Source of the DNA: Acetatifactor muris | GTDB lineage: Bacteria; Bacillota; Clostridia; Lachnospirales; Lachnospiraceae | Direction: 5' to 3' | Length of the DNA stretch: 64,000 bases | Assembly (NCBI RefSeq): GCF_024623325.1 | Contig: NZ_JANJZD010000004.1 | Location: forward strand, 62,001-126,000 | Shown here: piece by piece, positions 27,154 to 36,904 of the stretch | Layout: each line of letters begins with the position of its first letter | How positions within the stretch are numbered: position 1 is the first letter of the stretch | Notes under the pieces: model-generated | What the model was told of the DNA's origin: nothing | Seen by the model: the letters and a program-made list of their open reading frames with translations, nothing else | Databases searched by the model: none | Position numbers and translations under genes: made by a program

Positions 27154-29245
27154 TTATGCATTATTGCCACTGGAAAAGGTTTCTCTATATTGTCCTGGAG
27201 TGATACCCTCCCTGCTTTTGAATATCTTGATGAAGTAATGAGAGTAACTAAAGCCTGTACGGTGAGCGATTTCTTCTATATTAAGTTTTGTGGAAAGCAA
27301 AAGATCTTTTGCGATGGCAATTTTTTTCTGATTGACATATTCATTAAAGTTCTGTCCGGTCTTTTCCTTAATCAGTTTTGCCAGATAATTTCTGTTTAGA
27401 TTAAACTGATACGAAATCTGATTGAGGTTAAAGTCTTCATACATGAGATGGGAATCAATATATTCCATGATGGACTGGTCAATTAAATTTTCAGCCTTTT
27501 CGTTTTTACGAGCTATCTTGTCGGACAAATAAGAGATGAATTCCATTAAAAAGTCTTTTATCTCATCCTTTGATGACTGTTCCCGCAATGTTGCCAGAGA
27601 AGTGGTATTTACAGATACAGGCAGGGAAGACATTCGCTTGAGGATTGCATTTTGCATCTGATAGACTGCGTTTGTAATCTGATTATCTGAAAAAATAGCA
27701 TCATTATCCAAAACATATGCAATGAACTTTTCCATATATAGTATGCAGCCGTCCTGATTGCCTACCAGCAGGTTATTGATCAACTGTTTTTCTATTTCTG
27801 TCGGATAAGAGAAGGACATTCGTTTGTCAGTTAACTCTTTATAATGGAGGATGTGGTCTTTCATATATAATTTGTTGTTTTGGATCTCTTCACATTCTTT
27901 ATATGCCAGAGGAAGCTGGCTTATATTTGTTTTTGGCAGACTGAGGGCCAGATAAGCTTCTTTTGGATATATGTTGCCTATGCCTGTCAGTATACGGTGG
28001 AGAAAAGTTTTTTCATCAATATTTTTGGGGTTACAATTGTATATCAGGGCAATACGGCTGCCGGTTATAGATGTGGGATATACTTTTATACCGGAGTTGC
28101 TTTTTACTTCTTCCACCACAGATAGGGCAGAGCGGGAGAAATCATTTAAATTGTGCAGACTGTCGATGACAATTACCTGCAAAAATGGCTCTGGAAAAAA
28201 TATCAGTAAAGATCTGAAGGTCATTTGCGGCATCTGCATTTAGATAGGAATCCATTAATAACTCTTTCAAATGCTTTTCATTTAACTCCAGGGCGGCCTT
28301 TTGAAGGGGACGCATCATAAAGCGCAAAAGGATATATACCATAGAGGTGATGACTAATACTACAAGAAAGATCAACCAGAGAATAGCATAAGTATTAAAT
28401 ATTTTCGGGATTTTGATTTCATAGGGCATCTGTATATAAAAATGCCAGCTTAAGTTTTCAGACCATGCTCCTGCCCACATAATTCCTTTGCGTCCCAGGA
28501 TCAAACTGAGAGGGGATGGTTCTGGAAACTGCTTTTCTAATTGTTCTATTTTTTCCCCGATGGCAGAACGGGTCAAAGCGGCAAGTACAATATTTTCATT
28601 ATTGCAAATATACAATTCTATTCCGCTATTTTGTCCATTGTTTAAGATATCTGCACATAGCTTGTCCAGATTAACCTGGATGCAGAGAGAAAAGCCAGTG
28701 TGATTAGAGTAGTGCAACAACGGAACGATCAGGGTATAACACAGAATACTTTCTTCTGCTGTAGAAAATTGAACCAAATGGGGTGTAACAGATGTAATAT
28801 GACGTGAGGAAGAGACGGCGTCATGAATCATAGGATCCAGAAAGTCTTCTGCCAGGTAGCTGCATCCCTTGTCTGCATCCAGAAATCGGTTCTCTTCCCG
28901 GGAATAGAGATAGACCGCTGTGATATAAGGACTTCCAAGCTTGATATTGCGCAGACGGCTGTAGACTTCCCGGGCACTTGTACTGTTTTCATAGCGCTGT
29001 GAGGCGAGCGTGGCTAATTCATCATCATAGATAGCTGTTTTGTCAATTTGTTCCCATATTTGTGTGATGGCGAAATCAAAGCCGTTGGCGGTCTGTATTG
29101 CAATACTGTTGCTTGCAGCCTGCAATTGTTGATAGGATGTGGAATTCATGATTGACATAATCAGAAGGGTTCCAATGGTTATAAGAACAGAAAACAATAC
29201 AGATAAAATGATCATAAAGTCTTTCTTCACTTTTTTTATATTCAT
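27154..29245 (-). pseudogene. AraC-family membrane sensor-regulator, broken by a one-base frameshift
   Basis: Two minus-strand reading frames together form one protein of about 696 residues. The N-terminal half (from ATG at 29245, AGGGGG upstream) has a membrane segment (MIILSVLFSVLITIGTLLIM), an extracellular Cache-like sensor domain and a second segment near IFLVVLVITSMVYILL. The C-terminal half ends in a two-helix AraC domain (YQFNLNRNYLAKLIKEKTG, HRTGFSYSHYFIKIFKS). They join if one base is removed from the A6 run at 28195-28200 (plus strand), giving ..TDIFPEPFLQVIV... The intact form would sense a ligand outside and control the divergent transporter genes. Real mutation or sequencing error cannot be told apart here. 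Confidence 0.85.
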
Positions 29246-29389
29246 AGAGAAATACCCCCTAAGCCTTTTCATCCTTTTCATTATATTAAAGAAAGAGATT
29301 TGGATGCAATAACATTTTTTCCCAGGCATAACACAAATCATTTGCATCCAGTCCCATGCTATATAAAAGCATTATTTTTATTTACGATA

Positions 29390-29432
29390 AGCCAATCAGG
29401 ATTACATAATAAGATTCATACTGTGATTGGCT
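29390..29432 (+). promoter_or_regulatory. 9-bp inverted repeat in the divergent promoter region
   Basis: AGCCAATCA (29390-29398) and TGATTGGCT (29424-29432) form a perfect inverted repeat with 25 bases between. It sits 43 bases before the first permease ATG and between the divergent regulator and transporter genes, the expected place for an AraC-type operator. Confidence 0.5.
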
Positions 29433-29474
29433 ATCACGGGAAAGGGTATTCAATCAGTAGAGAGGAGTAAATAT

Positions 29475-30398
29475 ATGAATACTAAAAGTAAGTTTCGAAA
29501 TGGGTGGGAATATGTAAAGAAGAAAAAGAATTTTTACATTATGTTAATACCTGCCATACTGTATTTCCTGGTTTTTCATTATGCCCCTATGTATGGAATT
29601 CTCATTGCTTTTAAGGATTTCAGCTTTAAAAAAGGTATTTTGGGAAGCGATTGGATAGGCCTGGAAAACTTTATCTATATGTTCAGGCTTGAAAATTTTT
29701 ATATGGTTTTCAAAAATTCCCTGACACTTAGTATTTTGCGTATTGCTTTTACATTTCCTATTCCAATCATTCTGGCACTTTTTCTGAATGATATTAAGAA
29801 CGCAAGATATCAGAAGACGTTGCAAACACTGTTTTATTTGCCGCATTTCGTGTCCTGGGTGGTAATTGGTGGAATACTTGTGAATTTTCTTTCTCCTGTA
29901 GACGGAGTTCTAAACAACCTCATTACTATATTTGGTGGGGAACCTGTTTACTTTCTGGCAGAAAATAAGTACTTTTATCCCATCATCATTTTGAGTAGTA
30001 TCTGGAAGGAATCAGGCTGGGGAACCATCATTTATCTTGCGGCAATTACAGGAATCTCTTCGGAGCTTTATGAGGCAGCCAGAATAGACGGAGCCAATAA
30101 ATTTCAGTGCATGCGATATATTACTTTTCCTGGGATACGTTCAACAGTGGTGACTATGCTGATATTACGCCTTGGGAGTGTTATGAATAATGGGTTTGAA
30201 CAAATATTTGTATTGCAGAATGCAAGGAACCTTACGGTATCAGAAGTGTTTGAGACCTACACATATCGATTAGGCCTGCTCAGCGGACGATATTCTTTTG
30301 CCACAACGGTGGGGCTTTTTACCGCAGTGATCAATATTATTTTACTGGTGGGAAGTAACTGGATATCCAAAAAACTTGGGGAGGAAGGGTTATTTTGA
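29475..30398 (+). CDS. ABC sugar transporter permease, LplB-type, second locus
   Basis: Six-segment inner membrane permease, 307 residues from the chosen ATG (GAGGAG 8 bases upstream; the frame is open further up without a site). It has the LplB-type N-terminus (YIMLIPAILYFLVFHYAPMYG) and the EAA loop (ELYEAARIDGANKFQCMRYITFPGI). It pairs with the permease at 30455 and the lipoprotein at 25507. No ATPase is encoded here, so a shared one is assumed. AT-rich codon use fits the rest of this island. Confidence 0.93.
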   Translation: MNTKSKFRNGWEYVKKKKNFYIMLIPAILYFLVFHYAPMYGILIAFKDFSFKKGILGSDWIGLENFIYMFRLENFYMVFKNSLTLSILRIAFTFPIPIILALFLNDIKNARYQKTLQTLFYLPHFVSWVVIGGILVNFLSPVDGVLNNLITIFGGEPVYFLAENKYFYPIIILSSIWKESGWGTIIYLAAITGISSELYEAARIDGANKFQCMRYITFPGIRSTVVTMLILRLGSVMNNGFEQIFVLQNARNLTVSEVFETYTYRLGLLSGRYSFATTVGLFTAVINIILLVGSNWISKKLGEEGLF

Positions 30399-30454
30399 CT
30401 CTTATTCTCCATAACGGCAGCCATTAATTCTATATTCAGAAAGGATGAAGAAAA

Positions 30455-31372
30455 ATGTCTCTACTGTCAATAAAAAAAGAAAAAGCGTTAAGGCCTTACA
30501 GGAAGTCTTTGGTTGATACTGCTTATCACATATTTATTTATGTTTTGCTGACGTTGTTTGCCCTGATCTGCTTATACCCATTGCTATATGTGTTTATTTA
30601 CTCTTTGACTCCTTATGCAGAATATATTGAGAATCCTATGAAAATGATTCCGAATACTCTGGATTTTTCCGCGTATAAAAAGCTTCTGAACTTTCCGCTG
30701 ATATATTCGGGATATCGTATCACTTTGATTATTACCTGCATAGGAACGCTGTTAAATATTACGTTGCTGTGTCTTACAGCCTATCCCCTGACAAAGCATG
30801 ATTTAAAGGGAAGAAGTATTATTTTAGGGGGAATTACTTTCACCATGTTCTTCAATGGCGGCATGATTCCTAATTTTTATCTGATTCAGAATCTAAAACT
30901 GTATGATTCAATCTGGGCATTAATTCTTCCGGGTTGTCTGGGAGCTTATAATCTTATTCTAATGAAGAACTTTATTGCCCAACTGCCAGCCAGTTTGGAG
31001 GAATCTGCTTATATAGATGGCGCCAATGAATTTCAGGTTTTATGGAAGATCATAATTCCTCTTTCCAAGCCCGCTATTGCGACATTTGTCATTTTTCATA
31101 TGGTAGCCCAATGGAATTCTTACTTTAATGCAATTCTTTATACATCCAGCCGTAAACTTTGGCCGTTAATGCTTGTGTTGCGGGAAATGGTAGTGGAGGT
31201 CAGCGGTGCAGGGCTTTCCAATGAAGTTGCCGCGGCAGATATGGCTTATGTAAATACATTTACATTAAAGATGGCTACGATTATTATATGCGTTTTACCG
31301 ATTCTGTGTGTGTATCCTTTTATGCAGAGATATTTTACAAAAGGAATACTTGTTGGATCAGTGAAAGGATAA
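30455..31372 (+). CDS. ABC sugar transporter permease, LplC-type, second locus
   Basis: Second permease of the transporter, 305 residues. The EAA loop reads ASLEESAYIDGANEFQVLWKIIIPLSKP and the C-terminus PFMQRYFTKGILVGSVKG matches the same end of the paralogue at 153. It is 56 bases after its partner, with AAAGGA about 9 bases before the ATG. It is clearly homologous to the first-locus permease but distinct, so the two loci carry separate transporters. Confidence 0.93.
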   Translation: MSLLSIKKEKALRPYRKSLVDTAYHIFIYVLLTLFALICLYPLLYVFIYSLTPYAEYIENPMKMIPNTLDFSAYKKLLNFPLIYSGYRITLIITCIGTLLNITLLCLTAYPLTKHDLKGRSIILGGITFTMFFNGGMIPNFYLIQNLKLYDSIWALILPGCLGAYNLILMKNFIAQLPASLEESAYIDGANEFQVLWKIIIPLSKPAIATFVIFHMVAQWNSYFNAILYTSSRKLWPLMLVLREMVVEVSGAGLSNEVAAADMAYVNTFTLKMATIIICVLPILCVYPFMQRYFTKGILVGSVKG

Positions 31373-31387
31373 GCGTGCCCTGGAAAA

Positions 31388-32221
31388 ATGAAGACCAATT
31401 TTGAAATGCCGATAGAATGGGTAAATGAATTTTTAGAACTGACGCGAAATAGTACGATAGAAAGTGTATGCCGACCGGAACAGTTTATCAAAAAAATGAA
31501 AGAAAATACAGGAGTCATAGGAAAGCTCAACGCGTGGGGAAAGACTCCTGACAGTCTGGAGAAAAGGAACCCACTTATTGTAGCGCTTGGCGATAGTGTG
31601 ACGGCAGGGCATTTTGAATGGTGCATGGAAGAGGAAAAGCTGGAGTTGTTTTTAAAAGGAGAGTGGCAGCCGAAAGCTGGAGAGATAATAGAAATCACAG
31701 ATGCAAGAGAAGTTTATCATGAGCGCTTCCGTCGGAAACTGATTGACTTATTCGAACAGACAAGTGTGAGTGTGATCAATTCCGGAATCGCCGGAGATAC
31801 CGTTATAGGAATGTGGAACAGGCTGGAGAGGGATGTGATCCGTTATCAGCCGGATTTGGTCTTGATTAATGGAGCTATCAACTGGGGCGGTGAGGGAACG
31901 ACTGAAGAGTATAAAGAAATCCTGAGAAATATAATCAGGAAAATACTAAAAATGACAGAATCGGATATTATTTTGATGACGCCTAATATGGTATGCCCTA
32001 ATCCGCTGTCCCGGGGGCCTGTCAGGCTGGAGGAGAGAGTAGAATGCATTCGTGAGCTGGCAAAGGAGGAACAGGTCTGTCTTGCAGACACCTATATGAT
32101 CTGGGAAGCCTTTGTGAAACAGGGGCATATGCTCACAAAATTACTTGCCAATGGAATAAATCACCCAACGAAAGCGGGACATGAGGTCTATGCATTGGTA
32201 CTGATGAAATTAATAGAATAA
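31388..32221 (+). CDS. SGNH/GDSL-family esterase
   Basis: A 277-residue hydrolase of the SGNH fold. Block I is ALGDSVTAG with nucleophile Ser70, block II NSGIAGDTV, block III INGAIN, and block V NGINHPTKAG with His259. Such enzymes commonly remove acetyl groups from sugars. It is only 15 bases after the permease stop, so it is in the same operon and probably deacetylates the imported glycan before GH130 acts (inference). It has no signal peptide. Confidence 0.88.
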   Translation: MKTNFEMPIEWVNEFLELTRNSTIESVCRPEQFIKKMKENTGVIGKLNAWGKTPDSLEKRNPLIVALGDSVTAGHFEWCMEEEKLELFLKGEWQPKAGEIIEITDAREVYHERFRRKLIDLFEQTSVSVINSGIAGDTVIGMWNRLERDVIRYQPDLVLINGAINWGGEGTTEEYKEILRNIIRKILKMTESDIILMTPNMVCPNPLSRGPVRLEERVECIRELAKEEQVCLADTYMIWEAFVKQGHMLTKLLANGINHPTKAGHEVYALVLMKLIE

Positions 32222-32291
32222 CTATAGTTAAAGGATATTACGGAATGTATCAGCAGAATACAGAAATCAGTGAATACAGGAGGAAAAGTAT

Positions 32292-33296
32292 ATGGCTAAG
32301 ATGTTGCCGGAATTGAAATCAAGTAAGGCGATAACCCGCTATAACAATGGCAAACCGGTGTTAAGCAAAAAGGATATTCCTTATGAGGCAGACTGCACTT
32401 TTAATGCAGGTGTCATTAAGTACCATGGAAGATATATAATGGCATTTCGGAACGACTATCAGTTTGATGGAGTGGGGGCATTCGGCAAATGTATAATAGG
32501 CATTGCTTTTTCGCAGGATGGGATCCGCTGGGAGGTGCAGGAGAAGCCATTCCTGACAGTAGAGGATATGGGTAATCCTGATGTTACGAGAGTGTATGAC
32601 CCGCGTCTTACAGTGATCGAGGATAAATGCTATCTTTGTTTTGCAGTGGATACTACCCACGGGCTGCGCGGGGGCATTGCAGTGACAAATGATTTCAAGT
32701 CCGTTGAGGTATTATGCCTGACGGTGCCGGATAATCGGAATATGGTGTTGTTCCCTGAAAAGATCGGTGGGAAATATGTACGACTGGAGCGACCTTTTCC
32801 CGTGTATTCCAGAGGCGGAACTGACCGGTTTGATATCTGGATGTCAACATCACCAGACTTAAAATACTGGGGGGAGTCAAAACTGCTCCTGGGAGTGGAG
32901 GATATTCCTTTTGCCAATAATAAAATCGGACCGGGCGCACCTCCGGTAAAGACAGATGCAGGATGGCTTACATTATTCCATACGGTGGATATTGACAGGA
33001 AAAGAGGAAAAAACGGGTGGGAGGCCTGCTGGCAGAAACGGTACTGCGCAGGGATTATGCTGCTTGATTTGGAGGAACCATGTAAAATTGTGGGTATATA
33101 TAAGGAACCACTTATTGCCCCGGAAACGGAATATGAGGTTGAAGAAGGTTTCAGAACCAATGTTATTTTTCCGGGAGGCCTTATTTTGGAGGATGATGGG
33201 ACGGTAAAAATTTACTACGGAGCTTCTGATACCGTAGAATGTATGGCAACCGCCAGATTGGAGGATTTGATTCAGTTATGCAGGCCGATCGATTAA
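32292..33296 (+). CDS. GH130-type glycosidase/phosphorylase
   Basis: A 334-residue five-bladed beta-propeller of GH130. Typical pieces are GVIKYHGRYIMAFRND near the start, RVYDPRLTVIEDKCYLCFA with the likely catalytic Asp, GPGAPPVKTDAGWLTLFHT, and YYGASDTVECMATARLEDL at the end. GH130 enzymes mostly cut or phosphorolyse beta-linked mannosides, so a mannose-containing substrate is likely. It is cytosolic. GGAGG lies 9 bases before the ATG. The end overlaps the next gene by 19 bases, indicating coupled translation. Confidence 0.9.
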   Translation: MAKMLPELKSSKAITRYNNGKPVLSKKDIPYEADCTFNAGVIKYHGRYIMAFRNDYQFDGVGAFGKCIIGIAFSQDGIRWEVQEKPFLTVEDMGNPDVTRVYDPRLTVIEDKCYLCFAVDTTHGLRGGIAVTNDFKSVEVLCLTVPDNRNMVLFPEKIGGKYVRLERPFPVYSRGGTDRFDIWMSTSPDLKYWGESKLLLGVEDIPFANNKIGPGAPPVKTDAGWLTLFHTVDIDRKRGKNGWEACWQKRYCAGIMLLDLEEPCKIVGIYKEPLIAPETEYEVEEGFRTNVIFPGGLILEDDGTVKIYYGASDTVECMATARLEDLIQLCRPID

Positions 33297-36200
33297 GTGA
33301 TTTTGAGTTAGAGAATTTAGAGAGAGAGTTTCAAAATCCGTCTTCTCAATATAGGGGAACTCCTTTTTGGGCATGGAACTGTGATATGACAGAGGCGAAG
33401 GTGATACATACCCTGGCGGACTTTCAAAAAATGAGAATGGGAGGCGCATATCTGCACAGTAGGACAGGCATGAATATGCCTTATCTTGGGAAAAAGTTTA
33501 TGGATATGGTACTTTTTGCCCATGAAAAAGCAATGGAGCTTGGATTGAAAATCTGTCTGTATGATGAAGATAGATGGCCTTCCGGATATGCCGGCGGGTT
33601 AGTAACAAAGAATGAAGCATATCGCAGCCGTTTTCTGCTATTTTCACCCAGCGAGCTTACACAGGACGAATTATGGGAAGAGCCGGTAAACAGAGCAAGT
33701 GCACAGGCTGCACCGGGTAAAAAGAGAAGATTAATTGCACGGTATCGAGTGAAGCTGACAGACGGCTGGTTGTCCGAATACAAAAGGATTAAGAGTGAAG
33801 AAAAGTTACAGGAAGAATGGAAGAAAGATGGCTGGAAAATTTGGTACGCTTATTTGGAAATCAGTGGAGACAGCCCCTGGTTCAATAACCAGTCCTATGT
33901 GGATACCTTGAATCCTCAGGCAATCCGTGAGTTTATTCATATCACCTATGAAACGTATGAAAAGGTGCTGGGAAAGGAGTTTGGAAAAAGTGTTCCAATG
34001 ATTTTTACTGACGAGCCTCAATTTACTTTTAAGACTCAGCTGGGATATGCAGAGGAGGAAAAGTGTCAGACCATCCCATATACGGATGATTTTGAAGAAA
34101 CTTACAAGGCAACCTACGGGGAGGGATTTTTGGATTATCTGCCGGAGATTTTCTGGGATTTGCCGAATAATCAGATATCTGTACATCGGTACCGTTATCA
34201 TGACCATGTTTGCCAGCGCTTTACTGAAAGCTATGCGGATCAAATTGGCAGATGGTGTGAGGAACATGGTATTTTGCTGACCGGCCATATGATGCGGGAA
34301 CCTTTTCTGGAATGCCAGACGATGGCATTAGGGGAGGCTATGCGTTCTTACCGTTCCTTTGGGATACCTGGAATGGATATTTTGTGTGACCGCAGAGAAC
34401 TCACTACGGCAAAGCAGGTGCAGAGTGCTGTGCACCAGTTCAATGCACCGGGAATGACCAGTGAAATTTATGGAGTGACCAATTGGGATTTTGATTTTCG
34501 GGGGCATAAAATGGCAGGAGACTGGCAGGCGGCATTGGGGGTAACCTGCCGAGCCCATCATCTTACATGGACATCTATGAGTGGAGAGGCCAAAAGAGAT
34601 TATCCGGCATCTATAGGACATCAGTCGCCCTGGTATGAGGAGTATTCTTATATAGAGGACTATTTTGCCAGATTGAATACTGTACTGACCAGGGGAAAGC
34701 CGTGTGTAAAAGTTGCTGTGATACATCCGATTGAATCTTACTGGCTCTACTGGGGTACCCGGGAGCACACGGATGAAATTCGCAGAGAGAGGGAAGAAAA
34801 CTTTGTAAATCTGGTAAGATGGCTTCTTCTTGGCCTTATAGATTTTGATTTTCTTTCTGAATCCCTGCTGGAAGATTTTGTACAGGAGGATCAGGAAGGG
34901 TTCCAGGCCGGAGCCATGAAATATGATGTGGTATTAATACCTGATTGTATGACTCTGCGCAGAAGCACCCTGGAGAGACTTAGGGAATTTAGAAGCCGGG
35001 AAGGTAAAGTGATTTTTGCAGGGAGGATTCCGGAGCTTGTAGATGGCATGCCTGATGTGGAAGTGGTTGAGTTTGCTGGTCGCTGCTCTCAAATCCGATA
35101 TTCCAGGCAGGCAATCCTGGAAGCTTTAGAGCCTTACCGGAGTTTGGATATTCGTGACAGTGCTGGGAAAAGAAGTGCAAATCTGTTATACCAGATGAGA
35201 GAAGAGGGAACAGAAAGATGGCTGTTCGTGGCCCATTGTGAAAAGCCGGAAAATCCTGATTTGGCGGAAGCGGAAGCACTACATTTTACCGTGCCGGGGA
35301 ATTTTGAACTGGAAAAGTATGATGCACTTACTGGAAGTATAAAGAGACATCCTGCTAAATATGAAAAGGGGAAAACCCACTGGAAAGAAGTTTCTTATGA
35401 ACATGATTCCTTTTTGTACCGTTTATTTCCCTGTGGTGAGCAGGTTCTGGCAGAAACGACGGAAAGCGGAAAAGGAGAAAGAGCAGAAAAAGTACAAAAG
35501 GTAAGGATACCCTGCTTAGTGCCGGTAACTGTCCATGAACCGAATGTTTTACTGCTGGACCGTGCGGAGTACGCCTTTGATGAAGAAAGCTGGAACGATG
35601 AGGAGGATATATTACGAATTGATAATAAGTTCCGGGAAAAATCAGGGATGCCTCTCCGTACAGAGGCTTTTGCCCAGCCCTGGGTGGAAACCGATGCCGA
35701 AAGTAAGGAGAGGGAGAAAGAGAAGCATATATTGCATTTAAGATTTCGGGTCGAGGCTATGCAGAAGATAGAGGAAGCTTTGCTGGCACTGGAGCAGCCT
35801 GAGCATACGAAAGTGCAGTGGAATGGAAAAGCTGTAGAGATAAATGTTTCGGGCTGGTATGTAGATGAGGATATCAAAACCATAAAGCTGGGTGAAGTAA
35901 AATCAGGTTTGAATATATTGGAGCTCGAAATAGTTTTTAATGGGAAGATTCCCGTTGAAAATGTATATTTATTAGGAGATTTTGGTGTTAATCTGCGTGG
36001 GAGACAAACATATATTACGGAACCGGTCAGGGAACTTGCTTTTGGTGATTTATGCGGTCAGGGCCTGCCTTTTTACGGGGGCAATATATCTTATCATGTA
36101 GATTTTGAACTGGAAAGCTCCGTAGAGGATATAGAAATTCAGATATCCAAATTCCGTGCGCCGGTAATCTGTGTAAAGATGGATGGAATAGATGTGGGAA

Positions 36201-36439
36201 GAATTGCTTTTTCACCTTATTGTTTAAGAACCGGGCGATTGGATAAGGGACAGCACCATTTGGAACTGATTGTTTATGGTAATCGTGTCAATACATTTGG
36301 GCCTGTTCATAACTGTAATCAAACGGAAATATGGATTGGACCGGATGCCTGGAGAACTGTTGGAACATCATGGTCATATGAGTATCAGTTAAAATCTACA
36401 GGTATTTTGATTAGTCCGGTGATAACAACATGGAACTGA
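33278..36439 (+). CDS. very large glycoside hydrolase-like protein, GH106-related
   Basis: About 1053 residues. The N-terminal barrel has YRGTPFWAWNCDMTEAKV, GGAYLHSRTGMNMPYL and CLYDEDRWPSGYAGG, which resemble GH106-type (PF17132) proteins. Mid-protein motifs include PMIFTDEPQF, with a Glu that could be catalytic, and TGHMMREP. The C-terminal part carries beta-sandwich, galactose-binding-like segments. GH106 members known to me are alpha-L-rhamnosidases, but the match is distant, so activity stays open. I chose the ATG at 33278 (GGAGG 13 bases before); an upstream ATG at 33239 would overlap GH130 by 58 bases. No signal peptide. Confidence 0.7.
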   Translation: MQADRLSDFELENLEREFQNPSSQYRGTPFWAWNCDMTEAKVIHTLADFQKMRMGGAYLHSRTGMNMPYLGKKFMDMVLFAHEKAMELGLKICLYDEDRWPSGYAGGLVTKNEAYRSRFLLFSPSELTQDELWEEPVNRASAQAAPGKKRRLIARYRVKLTDGWLSEYKRIKSEEKLQEEWKKDGWKIWYAYLEISGDSPWFNNQSYVDTLNPQAIREFIHITYETYEKVLGKEFGKSVPMIFTDEPQFTFKTQLGYAEEEKCQTIPYTDDFEETYKATYGEGFLDYLPEIFWDLPNNQISVHRYRYHDHVCQRFTESYADQIGRWCEEHGILLTGHMMREPFLECQTMALGEAMRSYRSFGIPGMDILCDRRELTTAKQVQSAVHQFNAPGMTSEIYGVTNWDFDFRGHKMAGDWQAALGVTCRAHHLTWTSMSGEAKRDYPASIGHQSPWYEEYSYIEDYFARLNTVLTRGKPCVKVAVIHPIESYWLYWGTREHTDEIRREREENFVNLVRWLLLGLIDFDFLSESLLEDFVQEDQEGFQAGAMKYDVVLIPDCMTLRRSTLERLREFRSREGKVIFAGRIPELVDGMPDVEVVEFAGRCSQIRYSRQAILEALEPYRSLDIRDSAGKRSANLLYQMREEGTERWLFVAHCEKPENPDLAEAEALHFTVPGNFELEKYDALTGSIKRHPAKYEKGKTHWKEVSYEHDSFLYRLFPCGEQVLAETTESGKGERAEKVQKVRIPCLVPVTVHEPNVLLLDRAEYAFDEESWNDEEDILRIDNKFREKSGMPLRTEAFAQPWVETDAESKEREKEKHILHLRFRVEAMQKIEEALLALEQPEHTKVQWNGKAVEINVSGWYVDEDIKTIKLGEVKSGLNILELEIVFNGKIPVENVYLLGDFGVNLRGRQTYITEPVRELAFGDLCGQGLPFYGGNISYHVDFELESSVEDIEIQISKFRAPVICVKMDGIDVGRIAFSPYCLRTGRLDKGQHHLELIVYGNRVNTFGPVHNCNQTEIWIGPDAWRTVGTSWSYEYQLKSTGILISPVITTWN

Positions 36440-36563
36440 ATGAAGTACTGTGACAAGTTTGCTGGTTCGTTACATTGAGATGGCTTTAGAGAGAGGATGC
36501 GGTAGTATACATCAGAAATAATTGTGGCGCTGGTGAAGATGACATGGTTTAAGGATTGTGACA

Positions 36564-36599
36564 AGTGGTAGATTTTAGTTGTATGTCTGCCACTTTTTT
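36564..36599 (+). terminator. Rho-independent terminator after the GH106-like gene
   Basis: AGTGGTAG (36564-36571) pairs with CTGCCACT (36587-36594) with one T-G pair, and is followed by a T-run (TTTTT). It closes the second glycan operon. Confidence 0.8.
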
Positions 36600-36607
36600 A
36601 TGTACTT

Positions 36608-36904
36608 TTGAATTATCAGGACATGACAGGCTATGAGATCAATACGGTTTTCCGGGATTCTCTGCATTACTTCTGGAACACGCGGACCAGCCAGATTTAC
36701 CGCGAACTGCAGACTCTGGAACGGAATGCATGGGTCTCGAAAACCTATGTGCCCCAGCAGGGAAAGCCGGATAAAAATATATATACAATTACGGAAGCAG
36801 GCCGGAATGAGCTGTTGAAATGGCTTTCGGAGGGAGAAGCGGAGGTAGTCAACGCTTCGTTCCATGGGCCGGTATTTTGTCCACATGGTATTTCCTGCGC
36901 ATAA
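36608..36904 (+). pseudogene. PadR-family regulator remnant
   Basis: The frame encodes the PadR winged-helix core: MTGYEINTVFRDSLHYFWN, SQIYRELQTLE, then KPDKNIYTITEAGRNELLKWLSEG. The first roughly ten residues of a normal PadR (up to the LLNYQD point) and the whole C-terminal helical part are absent. After about 36850 the frame runs into antisense transposase sequence. So the gene was cut at both ends, the 3' side at the edge of the IS remnant. Confidence 0.8.
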
